The notes: a model not told the origin generated them from the letters alone. DNA of 64,000 nt from Rugalucina vietnamica (GCA_964017185.1 OZ024870.1:55430312-55494311); one strand, 5' to 3'; numbered from the stretch's first letter, positions 11,176 through 24,489 are shown. A program made the numbers and translations.

Positions 11176-11741
11176 CTTGGTGATTTGGAGGTTTCAAGGT
11201 GTGCGCATGCGCAGAGCAAATCTTTCCCAATTTGAATGACGACAAAAAATTCTCATTCAATTTTTATCGAAATGAAAATCAGTTTTTTGCATGATATACC
11301 CTAATATCCCATGAATTGGAATCATACAGCAACAGACCTGAAATTATCAACGTTTTATCCTTAAACTCGAAAATCTCCGGTGGCCTTTTGTTGCGTTTCT
11401 TTTTTTGTTCAGTATTATTTTAGATTAATTTATTCATAACATTTAAACAAAGCGTTTTATACTTTTTATGTTTCTATATGTATATATGTATGTGCTGATC
11501 TTACCGAATCAATTAGGCAATGATCAGGAAATAGCGCAATCAGAAAGAAATTCCCACTACAAAAAACACAGGGTGGGGAAAAAAAACTAAATTAACACTC
11601 AGGTACATATACTAAGCGAGCAGCTTAATTTTGTACGGTATGACAAGGTTTTTCTGTAAGAGAGCTTGGGTAGGGAGTTATTTTTCTTGTCAGAATATTT
11701 ATGATCTATCTTAGTTTATCCTAATAGGACCTGCGCGTTTG

Positions 11742-11772
<31 letters not shown>

Positions 11773-11945
11773 GGTCAGCAGTTTTTATGACCAAAATGAA
11801 AGAAGTGGGAAATGACATTGGTAGTCCTGCAGATTTATGGGGTATTTTATCGGGACCTGGAAATAGGGTACAAACTTTTTTTCTCGACTGATTCTTGTAG
11901 CCAAGACCTTGCCCTTTAAGAATCTGACTGATGCCACCTTGGCAT
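11176..11945. other. Non-genic stretch with a dispersed repeat fragment
   Basis: At about 11518-11640 lies a diverged copy of a repeat also present at 48430-48590 (+) and 63020-63185 (-). Shared words are GATCAGGAAA, GCGCAATCAGAAA and ATTCCCACT...CAAAAA, and CTCAGGTAC. A T tract occupies 11741-11767. There are no exons or ORFs I can support. Confidence 0.5.
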
Positions 11946-12350
11946 CACTGAGCATTTTGAGATATTTAAGATGGCGTCTAGAATGGCCGCCAAATATATG
12001 TTATCGCTTGTTTTGCTGTGTCTAGGACCTGAATACTTGTTTGTATTTGGCACATTTGGCTGTTAAAACATACATTTGAAGTTGCCTGATAAATCACATA
12101 CCCTAAATGATTTTTTTAAAATAAGCATGGCATCCAAGATGGCTGCAAAATAGAAATTTTGCACAGAATATAATGTAATTCGCAGTAATTGTGTGTTTTT
12201 GTCTTCATATTATCCTGTAACTTAGTGTAAGTCAATATTATAATGTATTGTCTTGTGCAGATATGACTTAAGACCATTGTTAGAACACTGAACCTAAGAT
12301 GGCATCCCAGATGGCTGTTTCTGTATGACACCAGCCTTATGGGCTTGGCT
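11946..12350 (-). repeat. About 165-bp tandem repeat, three diverged units
   Basis: Each unit carries a doublet such as AAGATGGCGTCTAGAATGGC, GGCATCCAAGATGGC or GGCATCCCAGATGGC (near 11968, 12127, 12298). The reverse complement (GCCATCTTGG...) forms the longer array at 26200-27260. It is non-coding. Confidence 0.6.
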
Positions 12351-12404
12351 GGCATACATAATTTCTATTTATTAAAGGTATTTCTAGACCATATCAAAAG
12401 CAGG

Positions 12405-12522
12405 ACCCACATCTATTAGTTTCTACGGTGAAGGGGTTAATCTATCGACATGTATGTCAGGAGTCCTGGGTTCAAGCCTTTGCTTTTCCAGTCTTTTGAA
12501 TGAGACTTCAAACTGAGGTCTC
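12405..12522 (+). repeat. tRNA-derived SINE head
   Basis: GGGTTCAAGCC matches a polymerase III B box, and a weak A-box-like stretch (TAGTTTCTACGG) lies about 45 bases upstream. It is followed by non-tRNA sequence. It cannot fold as a full tRNA, so it is a SINE head and not a tRNA gene. Confidence 0.5.
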
Positions 12523-13345
12523 GGCTTTTGATGACCTTGCTGTTGATCGGGGCATAAAACAAAAATCAACCACTAAATACAGAAAGAAGAATATCCCTAT
12601 GGCAGTGGTATTCATACTTTGAATATACACATATCTTCAAGCTATATTCAACATAGTGAGGCTGCAATAACATAAGTTATAACATTAATGGCTTTTGATG
12701 ACCTTGCTGTTGATCGGGGCATAAAACAAAAATCAACCACTAAATACAGAAAGAAGAATATCCCTATGGCAGTGGTATTCATACTTTGAATATACACATA
12801 TCTTCAAGCTATATTCAACATAGTGAGGCTGCAATAACATAAGTTATAACATTAATGGCCAATATGTTCAACTTTTACAAAGCTGGCACATTACAATCTA
12901 TATTGGTTATCGGCATTATGGAAAATCATTAAATTCCGTGTTTTATTGTAGATATTAGTCATTTATCGATACTGTCTGTTCATTCTTACAGATGAGGCTA
13001 CTTTTGATGATAATATGCCTTATACGTGTGAGAATACAGAAAGACGAATATTTCCCTATGGCAGTGGTATTCATACTTTGGATATACACATATATTCAAG
13101 CTATATTCAACATAGTGAGGCTAAAATAACATACCGTATGTTATACCATTAATAGTCAATATTTTCAACTTTCACAAAATGATCAAGGTTTAGCCTAGCA
13201 CATTACAAATGTAAATTGGCTATCAGCATTATGAAAAATCATTAAAAAGTCCATGCTTCATTGTAGATGATAGTCGTTTATCGATACTGTCTGTTCATTC
13301 TTACAGATGATGTTACTTTTGATGATAATATGCCTTAAGCGTGCA
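12523..13345. repeat. Nested tandem duplications
   Basis: A 167-bp unit is present twice, essentially identical (12523-12689 and 12690-12856). A larger unit of about 310 bp (roughly 12720-13029 and 13030-13345) is present twice with moderate divergence, sharing CCCTATGGCAGTGGTATTC and TCGATACTGTCTGTTCATTC. So an older 310-bp duplication was followed by a recent 167-bp one. No ORF. The next stretch, 13346-13889, shows nothing I can name. Confidence 0.85.
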
Positions 13346-13894
13346 TGTTTTAGCATTTGTTTCCCAGTTTAACCTCAAATAATAGCTGACGTAAATATTT
13401 ACTTAGTTGCAATATCATCCTCCAAATGCAGTGGTTTCCTTGATATTATCTGGTAAAGGCTAACTCAGTTTACCAAGCTTGTCAGGTATGAAACTCTTAG
13501 AAAGTGTTTGCAGACTGACCCCTCTCCAATGAGTCAACTACAATCCTAGCAGAAAGAGCATGGGCTGCAAAAGGAAGGAGACTACGATTAGACATTTTAT
13601 CATTTAACCAAATATTTTTATGGTCCTTCCCTCCTCTGATTTACCTTTTATAAAGAGGATGCATTTCAGTTTACATTCACTTTAGAAATGTTTTCTTGAG
13701 TAATGCATCTCCGTGTATGGCGCTTACACATGTTCCTTTCTGCTTACAATGCCTTTAATCATATTAGTTCTTGCTATTGTTACACAAGGTGTAGGTCTGA
13801 ACCTGATAAGTGCGTGTGCTTTTCATCAGTTTTGACATTATCTACTACATGTAAGAATCCTTTCTTGAAAGTTACTACAGGCATACATACCAAG

Positions 13895-14945
13895 TGTCAC
13901 GATAAAAAAATGTACTTTTGCTGTTTGTGGGGTTTGGATAATTTGTTTGATTTTTTAAATGTTTAGTTGAGCATAATAGGTACTTGGAAACTCTTACACA
14001 GGAGTAAACATGACATGTTTACTGCATTGTCAAGGATATCTATGTATGTTAGACACGGCAAAAAATATTTGTGCCATGAAGAATTTTATGCTCAATTGTG
14101 ATATTTTAACATTCTTTTTGTGTTATGGTATTTGTTGATTTGTGGCGTGGAAATTGGCATTATGTGCAGTTTAATTGGATTCTGTACTGGGCTCAGATTC
14201 GTGTTTTATCAGTTTGCCATAAATGGTTTCTGAGAGTGACACGGCTTTAACGAAAACATGAAGTCCGGGGATTTGAATCATATGATTTACACCTTGAGGT
14301 ATAATCCAGAGAAAATTTGTATTGCCGATTTTATGGTTAGCAATATAGCTTTTTGCAAGCTGATCTGGGTGTGGGTGTCAGTGGATGTGCATTTAGAATT
14401 GTTATTCACTTGCTCACGGTGGGTTATTCACATGTTCTGATGAATGGTTTTGGAATATATGATGGAAAACGGTATGGTTTTCAGGGAAATGTTCACAAAC
14501 TTATGCGTATAAATAGGCAGCTTATTTTGTGTTAAATCAATATGAATTATCGGAAGAATGTAAAGATTGGGCATGAATTTGAGATGTTTGGATATGGGTT
14601 TATCTGGTACACCTGGTCATGGTCAGCGCCAGTCTGAGTAGTCGGCCGTCGGTAAGTTATAACAGTTCATAAATATACATTTTGTACAGTGAGATTGTAT
14701 AGCCATAATAATGTAGCTCATTATGGTGGAAAGCACATTGATAGGGTTGTAAAAATGAAGATTTCTATATTTCTGCACGCTACGTTGCCGTGAAGCGGCA
14801 TTGGTTTAGTTTTTATGTATTAAATTTCGCGTAAGAATGACATTGCGCGGTATGTATGTCAACCAAAGTTGTAAAATGGAAATTTCTGTTATGTGCTACG
14901 TTACTTGTAGCGACGTTATTGTCATTGACGTACATTTAGTTTCAT
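13895..14945 (+). repeat. Outer LTR piece in opposite orientation (left end)
   Basis: It matches the first 1.05 kb of the LTR at 14966-17146 but on the other strand, so the two make a large palindrome with arms of about 1.05 kb. Only a handful of differences separate the arms. It forms the true left edge of the insertion, next to CCAAG. Confidence 0.85.
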
Positions 14946-14965
14946 GTTTCACTTCTGACACCAAA

Positions 14966-17146
14966 TGTCACGGACTGACTCTACTTAATATAAAGTCAGA
15001 GGATACAATGGCTTGTTGTGCCCAACAAATCATGTATCGAATGACCAAGGGTATACGCTTCCTGCTATGAATGACCAGCAAATCTATGGGAGGGTTCAAT
15101 TAAACAGAATTTTCAAATTATGATGATTTATTTATAATGATGTTTAAAGTGAGAAGCAAAGAAGGAGAAAAAAGATAGAAAGAGACTACAAAAAGAAATT
15201 ACTGAGAAAAGAAAAAAAAAATACGTCCTTTGTTCATCAATGTCCCACACACTTTCCCATTGGCATCTCCGGGTATACTGTCACACGTTCGTCTCACTAG
15301 TACACTCGACACCACTGCTTGCAAAACAGTCCAGTGTTCCCAAAACGAACTGTAGACCACGCCCGTCCATTGTAAATCAAACACCAATGATTTTATATCG
15401 TCCCGTTTATACCGTCACTGCCCCATCATATAGTTTAGCCCAGTTTAGTTTCAGGAATTCAAATTACGTCCATAGATTACAATTTCAGCTTCAAGGCCTG
15501 AAATAAAGTAACTGTGTCTTAACAACAAAATAACTGATAGTGTCGCAATTTATCATAACGAAATCTCCTGCAGCTATGCACGTCACAACATCCAATTGCA
15601 AATAACCTCCCACAATTCCGTACCCCGGAACTGTATTAGTTTATTCGCTAGATTGCTTGTACTATACATATAAACTATAATACTCCAGTATCTACATTGA
15701 AACATTTATTCACATGTACGATACAGTTAAACCACATATGTCGCGAACTAACCCTAGTTCCTTACCCAGCGACATCACAAGCAAATCTCCGACATGCATC
15801 CACAATTCCTCACCCAGGAATTGGTCCTGCCAATCTATGACCAAATTCATAGAAAGCCATTTCTCAGAATACGATAAATCTTGCGAGACAATCTTGTTAC
15901 AATATTAAACTTTTCTTAAATGACATCACTAATTTCAGTAATAGCGAATATTCTTAATGACGTCATTAACGTCAAATCTAAGCGTTACGTTACTATAACG
16001 TAAAACTTAAAATCTGAAATTTCCAGTCTTACAGCTTTGTTCCGAGTCAACATTAACTTCCTTTATGATGAGATGATTAGATAACATAACATAACATGAA
16101 ACTAAATGTACGTCAATGACAATAACGTCGCTACAAGTAACGTAGCACATAACAGAAATTTCCATTTTACAACTTTGGTTGACATACATACCGCGCAATG
16201 TCATTCTTACGCGAAATTTAATACATAAAAACTAAACCAATGCCGCTTCACGGCAACGTAGCGTGCAGAAATATAGAAATCTTCATTTTTACAACCCTAT
16301 CAATGTGCTTTCCACCATAATGAGCTACATTATTATGGCTATACAATCTCACTGTACAAAATGTATATTTATGAACTGTTATAACTTACCGACGGCCGAC
16401 TACTCAGACTGGCGCTGACCATAACCAGGTGTACCAGATAAACCCATATCCAAACATCTCAAATTCATGCCCAATCTTTACATTCTTCCGATAATTCATA
16501 TTGATTCCACACAAAATAAGCTGCCTATTTATACGCATAAGTTTGTGAACATTTCCCTGAAAACCATACCGTTTTCCATCATATATTCCAAAACCATTCA
16601 TCAGAACATGTGAATAACCCACCGTGAGCAAGTGAATAACAATTCTAAATGCACATCCACTGACAACCACACCCAGATCAGCTTGCAAAAAGTTATATTG
16701 CTAACCATAAAATCGGCAATACAATTTTCTCTGGATTATACCTCAAGGTGTAAATCATATGATTCAAATCCCCGGACTTCATGTTTTCGTTAAAGCCGTG
16801 TCACTCTCAGAAACCATTTATGGCAAACTGATAAAACACGAATCTGAGCCCAGTACAGAATCCAATTAAACTGCACATAATGCCAATTTCCACGCCACAA
16901 ATCAACAAATACCATAACACAAAAAGACTGTTAAAATATCACAATTGAGCATAAAACTCTTCATGGCACAAATATTTTTTGCCGTGTCTAACATACATAG
17001 ATATCCTTCACAATGCAGTAAACATGTCATGTTTACTCCTGTGTAAGAGTTTCCAAATACCTATTATGCTCAACTAAACATTTAAAAGAAATCAAACAAA
17101 TTATCCAAACCCCACAAACAGCAAAAGTACATTTTTTATCGTGACA
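14966..17146 (-). repeat. Full LTR of the gypsy fossil (2,181 bp)
   Basis: It has TG...CA ends with a 7-bp terminal inverted repeat (TGTCACG/CGTGACA). It is preceded on the minus strand by a polypurine tract and followed by part of a primer-binding site (14951-14963). The length is unusual for the group, where LTRs are commonly a few hundred bases. Confidence 0.85.
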
Positions 17147-17148
17147 TA

Positions 17149-17161
17149 CCTTCCCCCTTTT
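17149..17161 (-). other. Polypurine tract
   Basis: The minus strand reads AAAAGGGGGAAGG immediately before the LTR start. The same tract occurs again at 18610-18622, because the 3' part of the element is present twice in tandem (offset 1,461 bases). Confidence 0.8.
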
Positions 17162-17497
17162 GAAGTGTGAAGCATCTCAAAAATGCGTAACACTAGATCT
17201 ACGCGATAAAAAATTTACTAAATGAAGTCATATCTAGAGAATCATACTTGCAAAAACCTGCTTCCACGTATCGCAATCTAAATCTTTTATGATAAATGGA
17301 ACATACTCGGATCTCGGAGGAAACTGCAAAGCTGCTTTCTTGCCCTTGATTCACTACATACGCAACAAATAGATAACCTTAATGCACAATACTCATGTTT
17401 CACAGAGTAACACTAATTGAAGTCATATTTAGAAGATTATACTTTCAAGAACCGTACCCCGATTACCGCGAACTTAAACTTTCCATGACAATCGGAT

Positions 17498-18523
17498 CTA
17501 TACTCGGATTCCGGAGGAAACAGCAAAAGCTATCGGCGTTAACCGTAATCCACTAAATACGCGACAAATAGTCTGTTCCGCCTTCCTTGCTTTCCATCTT
17601 ACATATTTCCATTCAACGTCACTGGAACACTCCGCATTACTACATGTAGTATTAACCTTATTATTGGGCTTCCGTCTATGCGGCCACAGCCACCAGTTAG
17701 TCATTACACTGACTACACTTACCCAAATAAAAGATATATGCCAGTCAGTTACAATACTGTCTACCCGTAACGCCACGGTAACCACCGCAACAAACGTGAT
17801 CACGTTATTACATATCGACAAAAACCAAACCATGAATGCCAATATATCTCCTGGACATTGGGAAGTAAGGAACAACATTATACTGATACAAATGTGTACC
17901 CAACCTGTGAAAGTAAGATATTGTCTACCTGCCAAACTCTCGTTAAATCTTAAACCTGGATGATATCTTGTCTCTAAACTACAACTTCCGGTGTCGGTCT
18001 CGTTAACGTCGGAGCTGAAAATACCAACCATACTTTGAGCATAACACTGTGTTACATCCTTTGCCGGCTTTTCTTCTGTCGATCTTTCTGGTAACAAACA
18101 TGCACTCGCTCCCACTGGCAACGTTGCCACACAATCTCCATCTCGGCCATTCTGACTCTCCATGTTTCTGTAAATGATAAATGGTAACTTACCACAATCT
18201 GCTGATTTCTCCGTATAGATTCTTATCAGCATGCTGTTTATCGTCCACCTGAAATGTTCCACAAATACGTCATGTACCGTAGAATACGTGGCGGTACACG
18301 GGACGGTATACAGAGCGATGTACGGGTTGATGTACGGGTTGGTGTACAAGTTGGTGTACGGGTTAGTGTACGGTGTAGAGTGCGGTGTAGAGTGCGGGCC
18401 CGTCATTGATCGCCTGAAAAACACCCTAGTACTCACTTCCTTCATAATGGATGACGTAAATTGTGATCCTAAGTCTGAGCTGATCTCATCGGTTACTCCA
18501 ACTTGATTAAAAATACTTACCAA
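17498..18523 (-). pseudogene. Second, diverged copy of the gypsy 3' segment
   Basis: This stretch parallels the integrase tail and membrane-like extension of the neighbouring ORF (shared TNWWLWP, FTGW/FIGW, YMES/NMES contexts). It also contains a short tandem (YTNPYTNLYTNPY) specified by a GTGTACGGGTT minisatellite at about 18290-18400. The flanking non-coding 0.4 kb is nearly identical between the two copies, while the coding part is clearly diverged. It is a fossil. Confidence 0.65.
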
Positions 18524-19013
18524 TGCATCTGCAACAGCTTCCGTGTCAATTGACGCTAGTGGTACTGCTTCTGGGTATCTTGTCGCATAGTCAACTACTT
18601 ACCTATTTACCTTCCCCCTTTTGAAGTGTGAAGCATCTCAAAAATGCGTAACACTAGATCTACGCGATAAAAAATTTACTAAATGAAGTCATATCTAGAG
18701 AATCATACTTGCAAAAACCTGCTTCCACGTATCGCAATCTAAATCTTTTATGATAAATGGAACATACTCGGATCTCGGAGGAAACTGCAAAGCTGCTTTC
18801 TTGCCCTTGATTCACTACATACGCAACAAATAGATAACCTTAATGCACAATACTCATGTTTCACAGAGTAACACTAATTGAAGTCATATTTAGAAGATTA
18901 TACTTTCAAGAACCGTACCCCGATTACCGCGAACTTAAACTTTCCATGACAATCGGATCTATACTCGGATTCCGGAGGAAACAGCAAAAGCTATCGGCGT
19001 TAACCGTAATCTA

Positions 19014-22000
19014 CTAAATACGCGACAAATAGTCCTTCAATCTTACCCTTGCTCTCCATCTCACACAACTCCACCCCGCTTCACTGTAATACCCAGTATA
19101 ACCACTCGATATACTTACTTTAATCATTGACTTCCGTCTACACGGCCATAGCCACCAGTTAGTCTCCTCACCAACTGTACTCCCAATAATTAAAAGTATC
19201 CACCGGTTAGTTTCTCCACCAACTACACTGATTATACTCACCGCCTCAACAAAGCACGTCAACCAGTCAGTCACTTTACTGACTCTCCTCATCTCCGTAG
19301 TAATCGCCATAACAAACCTGACCAAGTGTGCACAAACAAACAACAACCACAACACAAACATCAATAGCAATACATCTCCTTGAAATTGGAATAAATGGAT
19401 CAATACGATGCTGAACAAAATGTTCAACCAACCTATGAAAGTGAAACACTCATCTTCTGCCGTTTGATTCTCGTGAAATCTCGCGCTTGAACGACCTCTC
19501 GCCTCAAAATCACTGCTACTTCCGGTGCCGGTCTTGCAAACGTCGGAGCTGAAATCTCTTACCTTCTTTTCAACGTTACGTTGTGTTACTTCCCTTGCTG
19601 GCTTCTCTGTCTCCATTCTTTTCGGTAGCTCTGAAATGTTTTCAGATGAAAACTCTTGCACTAATACGTCTAGCTCTTTCTGTTTTCCGAATAATAAAGC
19701 TCGATCATCCTCTGCTGGCAGCGCTCTCACAATATCTCCTCTACCGTCGTCAGCCATGCTTACGACACAAACCTGCGACTTGTCTCTAACTCGACCATCC
19801 CGACTCTCCATGTACTGGCCTATCCTGCTGGAATGGAATAACTTACCCCAGTCCACCGGTTGCTGCGCACAGACACTCACTAGCATGCTCACAATCGCGC
19901 GCCTAAAACGTTCCAGAGGTACGTGACAAATAGGATCGTAAGGGGTAGTAACTAATTGCTTGAATGATAGTAACCTACTCACTTCTTTCATAATTGATGA
20001 TGTGTACTGTGACCCTAAATCTGAAAGAATCTCACTCGGTACTCCTACCCGACTAAAGATACTTACCAATGCCTCTGCCACAGTTTCTGTGTCAATCGAC
20101 GCTAGTGGTACTGCTTCCGGGTATCTTGTCGCATAGTCAACTACAGTGAGTATGAACCGGTTCTTACTGTATGTCACAGGTTTCAAAGGTCCTATCAAAT
20201 CAGTTGCAACTCTCTTGAATGGTACATCTATTCTAGGCATCTTTCCTAAGGGTGCTCGAATTATCTTACCCTTGGGTACAGTACGTTGACAAATGTCACA
20301 TGACTGACAAAATCGTTTTATGTCGCTACTGATGCCTGGCCAATAAAATTCTGTGAGAACCTTTTGTATGGTTCGTTTAACAGCTAAATGACCTGCCATT
20401 ATTGACTCGTGAGCCAACTTCATTACCGTTTTGCGAAATTGCTGTGGCACTATAAGCTGTGTAAATAACCTACCTCGCTCAATGTTCGGCGAGCTAAACT
20501 TCCGGTACATCAAGTTATTTTTAATAAAATATGATGCATTCTTAAGACACTCTTTGGCTTCACACCGTGCCTTCATTACCTTCAAACTCTGATCTTCATT
20601 CTGGGCCTTCCGAATTTGATCCGGTGTAACTTCTTGTATAACTATTTCTGGTGTCTTCATACTCACATGTGTTCCTTCCTGTTTCTTCTGTGCCCTAGTT
20701 TGCACTGCTAATGTTGGCACCCAGTCTATATCCGGTTTGTTGCGTTCCCGTGCACCTGGAATATTACCTATGATTAAATCAACCAATGGCTTTTCCACAC
20801 ATAGTGCCAATACTTCCCCTTTGTAATATGGTGTGTCAATGTTTACCTTCACTTCCGGTACAACTCTTGTAGAATAATCTACCATTACCATAGTTTGATT
20901 TCTTCCTGTATATGCACCTTCCGGGACTACATGTTTACTTACTATCACGCCCGAACATCCAGTATCTCGTAAAACCTCAACCGATTTCTCTTCAACCATT
21001 CCTTGTACCGTACTAAGTTCTGAAAGAGATGATACTGAACTCACACTTACTTGGTGTTTCTCATGTAAGTTATCCTTACTCTCCATTGCTGCTTTGGAAT
21101 AACTGACAGTATTTGTATACGTCAAGCAAGCTCCACATTTCTTAACATCTGTTGTTGTATCCTCATGACTGTCTTCATATGTAGTCTGTACCTCCGAATC
21201 TTTGCTCTGAAAAGTAACCTTCTTTGTTGGTGATCTACCTCTATGTCCTACCGCACCTACTTTCATGATACCGGGTTTTAGTTCCGGACACTCCCTCCTG
21301 TAATGTGTTCCACCACAATTATAACATTTCAAACCTGGATAGTATTTCCCTCTTCCTCTTCCATATGAGTTTTGATTATAAGGAATCTGGTCTCTTTTCA
21401 CTGGTGACCTTGATCTGGATGCTGAATTAGAACGAGATCTACCTCTGTCATTCTTGAAGGTCAAATTAACAATATCCACATACCTAGCTTCCTTGTAGGA
21501 ATCCGCCAATTTACTAGCTTGCTCCAACGAAGTTGGTTCTCTCTCCCGTAGAAATAACTCCAGTTCTCTGTTACAAATAAATGTAAACTGGTCTCTCAAC
21601 ATGAGATCCTGCAAACCTTCAAAAGTTTTAGGAATACCTGACATATCTATCCATCTTGTAAAGTAGCTCTTCAACCGTGCTGAAAACTGCTGAAACGTTT
21701 CACCGGTTTCTGGTCTACACTTTCTGTACTTACGCTTGAATCCTTCCTCTGTTAATTGATACCTTTGTAACAATGCACACTTCAACTTGTCATAGTCCAT
21801 TGCATCCTCCTGTGGCATCAATGCGTACACATCTAACGCTTTACCCTGTAATAACGCACTCAAATCAGTTGCCCATGATTCTCTTTTCCACCCTTGTGCT
21901 GAAGCATACCGTTCAAACCTAAGTAAATATGCATCCATTTCGTCCTTACCTTCATTAAATGCCGGGATTTTAGGCGTTCTTGCCTTAATAGTGTCTCTTG

Positions 22001-22085
22001 GCGCTGGAATTGGCCTCTCCGCCCTTTGCGCTGTGATCCTCTCCATTTCTGCGAAATGTCTTCTGTCCTGTAATTCAATCTGCAT
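19014..22085 (-). pseudogene. Gag/protease/integrase region of the gypsy fossil
   Basis: Parts in order: a retrotransposon gag domain (about residues 35-200), an Arg/Ser-rich stretch, a CCHC zinc knuckle CYNCGGTHYRREC (about 254-266), a protease-like DTGCSG (about 375), and an integrase. The integrase shows an HHCC zinc-binding start, CDICQR, and a core with DLIGPLKP, VVDYATRYPEAVPL and DLGSQYTS. A hydrophobic, membrane-like C-terminal extension follows. Only the listed parts are recognisable, and the element is broken. It belongs to Ty3/gypsy; I cannot place the clade. Confidence 0.8.
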
Positions 22086-22099
22086 TTCATACTCACGTT

Positions 22100-22702
22100 C
22101 TAATTTCTCTCTCTCTCTGCTACTAACCTCTCTCTTTCCAATGCAATCTCCTGTTGTCGCAATGCAATTTCTGCCTCATACTTAGCCCTATCTGCAATTC
22201 TGATCTTACGCTCCTCATCTGCCTTAAGCTCCATTTCTTCATTTGCATGCCTGTATTGTACTTCCAGTTCACGCTCTTTTAATTCTTTCTGGGTTTCTAA
22301 CTCTTGTTCTTTTAATTCTTTCTGTCTTACCTTTTCAGCTTCTTGCGCTAGCAACTCATTCCGCTTCAGTTCAGTTTCCTGTTTCTTAAGTTGTAATTCA
22401 TACTCCTTAATTTCTCGCTGCTTTTCTTGTTCATCAGCTTTAGCTTTTAACTCGCGCTCATGGCGTTCGCGTTCAGCTCTTACTTCCATCTCGCGGATTT
22501 CGCGTTCTGCTTCTCGACGCTCACGTTCTGCATCACGCGCTGCTTGACGTTCATCACGTAATATTACTTGTTGCTCTGAAACAAACGTATTAAGTGCTTC
22601 ACCTTCAAGACCTAAATCTTTTCCCACTTTGGTTAACTCTTTAACTACATCCATGATTATTTCCCTTTTGAAAAAATTATTGCTGTTTGTAAGGATGGTC
22701 AC
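22100..22702 (-). pseudogene. Gag-like N-terminal ORF of the gypsy fossil
   Basis: It has about 200 residues and is largely a highly charged Arg/Glu-rich coiled coil (RDERQAARDAERERREAER), following a short N-terminal domain (VVKELTKVGKDLGLEGEALN). It is the first ORF after the primer site. It is part of a broken element and is listed as a fossil. Confidence 0.65.
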
Positions 22703-22997
22703 AATAAAACGAAATCTGAGTTATCAATTGATTCTGAACAACGTAAACTTCACAGTATTCACATCAACAAATAAGCAAAACCCAATGCTTACCAAGCTTC
22801 AACTTTTGTTTACCAATTGCCTCAACGCAACCTATTCTTAATAACCCATTAAGATTCACCCAGACATTCTACCACAATCAACTAATGCCTGTAACTGTTG
22901 CGTAACAATTTACAAAAGTAAGCCCATACTCATGAATACTTTCAACAAACCGTTCAATTGACAAACCTCAAATTTCAGGATCACCTGGTGCTTCACT

Positions 22998-24489
22998 CCC
23001 AGATAGCAAATATCATTGGGCCAACATTGCATATTGATTGGGTAATTGGCGTTTGGTTGCGGTCGCATGTACATGATTGGGCCAATGTTGGCGTAGTAGT
23101 GCATTTACATGCAATATTTGCCGACGTTGGCCCAATTTTGGCAAATGATCTGTTACTGCAACGGATCATGAAAGTGATTTTCTTTCACAGAAACAAGAGT
23201 TGCCGAATATTTGTTTGCCATTTTAATAAACGATGTACTTATACCCAGCAGGCACACAACGTTCGTTGATATTGTGTGCCTGCTGGGATAGAAATATTAT
23301 TTTTATATTATTTTTAGTTTAGTAGTTTAGATAACAAAAACTTGTCGTGTACACTTTCCGTTGGCCGAGGGTTGGCATATCATTGGCCGATTCGTATATG
23401 ATTAAATACTGACCGGTGTTAATCGATACATTAATTGTCTTTAACTTTTATTCAATAAAGAGACTTAATAAACAGTCTGGTTTCCTCATAGTTTCAATTT
23501 ATATATCAATCATAAATAATTATTATGATTTATATATAAATCAACATCAATGATTTTAAAACCATTATCTTAATTAGCAGTTACTTCCTTGACCAGGCCA
23601 TTTAAATTTACTGTATATCTATTCTGTAAATATTTAGTAAGCAATGGGAGCAAAATTGAAGTTAACACCTTTTTCACTGTAACACCATAACATTGTGGTT
23701 TATTATTTGCTTCGCTGCTCCAGCCAGAGTACAAGAGTACATCAGTTGTCATAGCAACGAGAAAATTTCTCAGGCATTTGAGAATTATGAACAGGTGTTT
23801 CGAGTGAAGTTTTAGAGAAGTCAGTTTTGCATGTTAAGAAACAGACACTCTGAGGTTTAGAAGGTAAGTTTTATAAAATTTATTATTTTGCATTAATTAT
23901 TAAGCTCATTTCTCCATCTTTTTAAAGGCAGATGCGAAAATATACATGTAATTGATTTCATATTGTATATTTCGTTGTTTTATATTCTTCATTACAACAA
24001 AGAGGTTTTAGTTTTAACATGTATTTCTTTTACAGCTATTCCTTAATGAGCTAAATACATGCGTTAATTTGTTGCATAAATGAGGTTAGTTTGTGTTTTT
24101 GTCATTGTGCTGTATTTATTCGTTTGTTTTCAGAAGACCAGATGTCAAAGTAATCCAGCACAGAGAAAACGAAAAATGAAGAGTTTACTTTCTCCAAAGA
24201 CAAGAGACCAAGCTCGACTGTCACCATGGTGCTGCAGATCAAGAAACTGTACCGAGTGGACATATGCGATAGAAATACATCGTCGCTTGTAATGAGCACA
24301 TTCAAACAGTGATGGGCCAACAAAATGCAAAACCTCAGCCATGATTGGCCCAATGGCGAACCAATGTTATGGGCCTTGAATGGGCCGATGAGCAAACGCT
24401 ACGTTGGCCCATTCAAGATTTACAACCATGGGCCAATCGTGCGGCGTCCGATGGGCCAATGAAGGGCCAATGTATACGTGCTATCTGGG
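22998..24489. mobile_element. TIR element inside the gypsy fossil, with TTGGGCCAA subterminal repeats
   Basis: It is bounded by CCCAGATAGCA (22998) and TGCTATCTGGG (24489). Near both ends the words ATTGGGCCAA / GGGCCAATG recur many times in both orientations, a usual layout for transposase-binding sites. A perfect 15-bp hairpin, CCCAGCAGGCACACA (23244-23287), looks like a further small insertion. There is no recognisable transposase. No target duplication was resolved. Confidence 0.65.

Noticed and set aside
12405-12522. tRNA gene suggested by a B box (also at 27423, 34500, 45450, 51870, 62930)
   Set aside because: No cloverleaf closes around these boxes, and all continue into SINE cores or tails.
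23958-24395. Hydrophobic short ORFs near 24.1 kb
   Set aside because: They lie within the TTGGGCCAA TIR element, share no motif with known transposases, and open frames occur on both strands.
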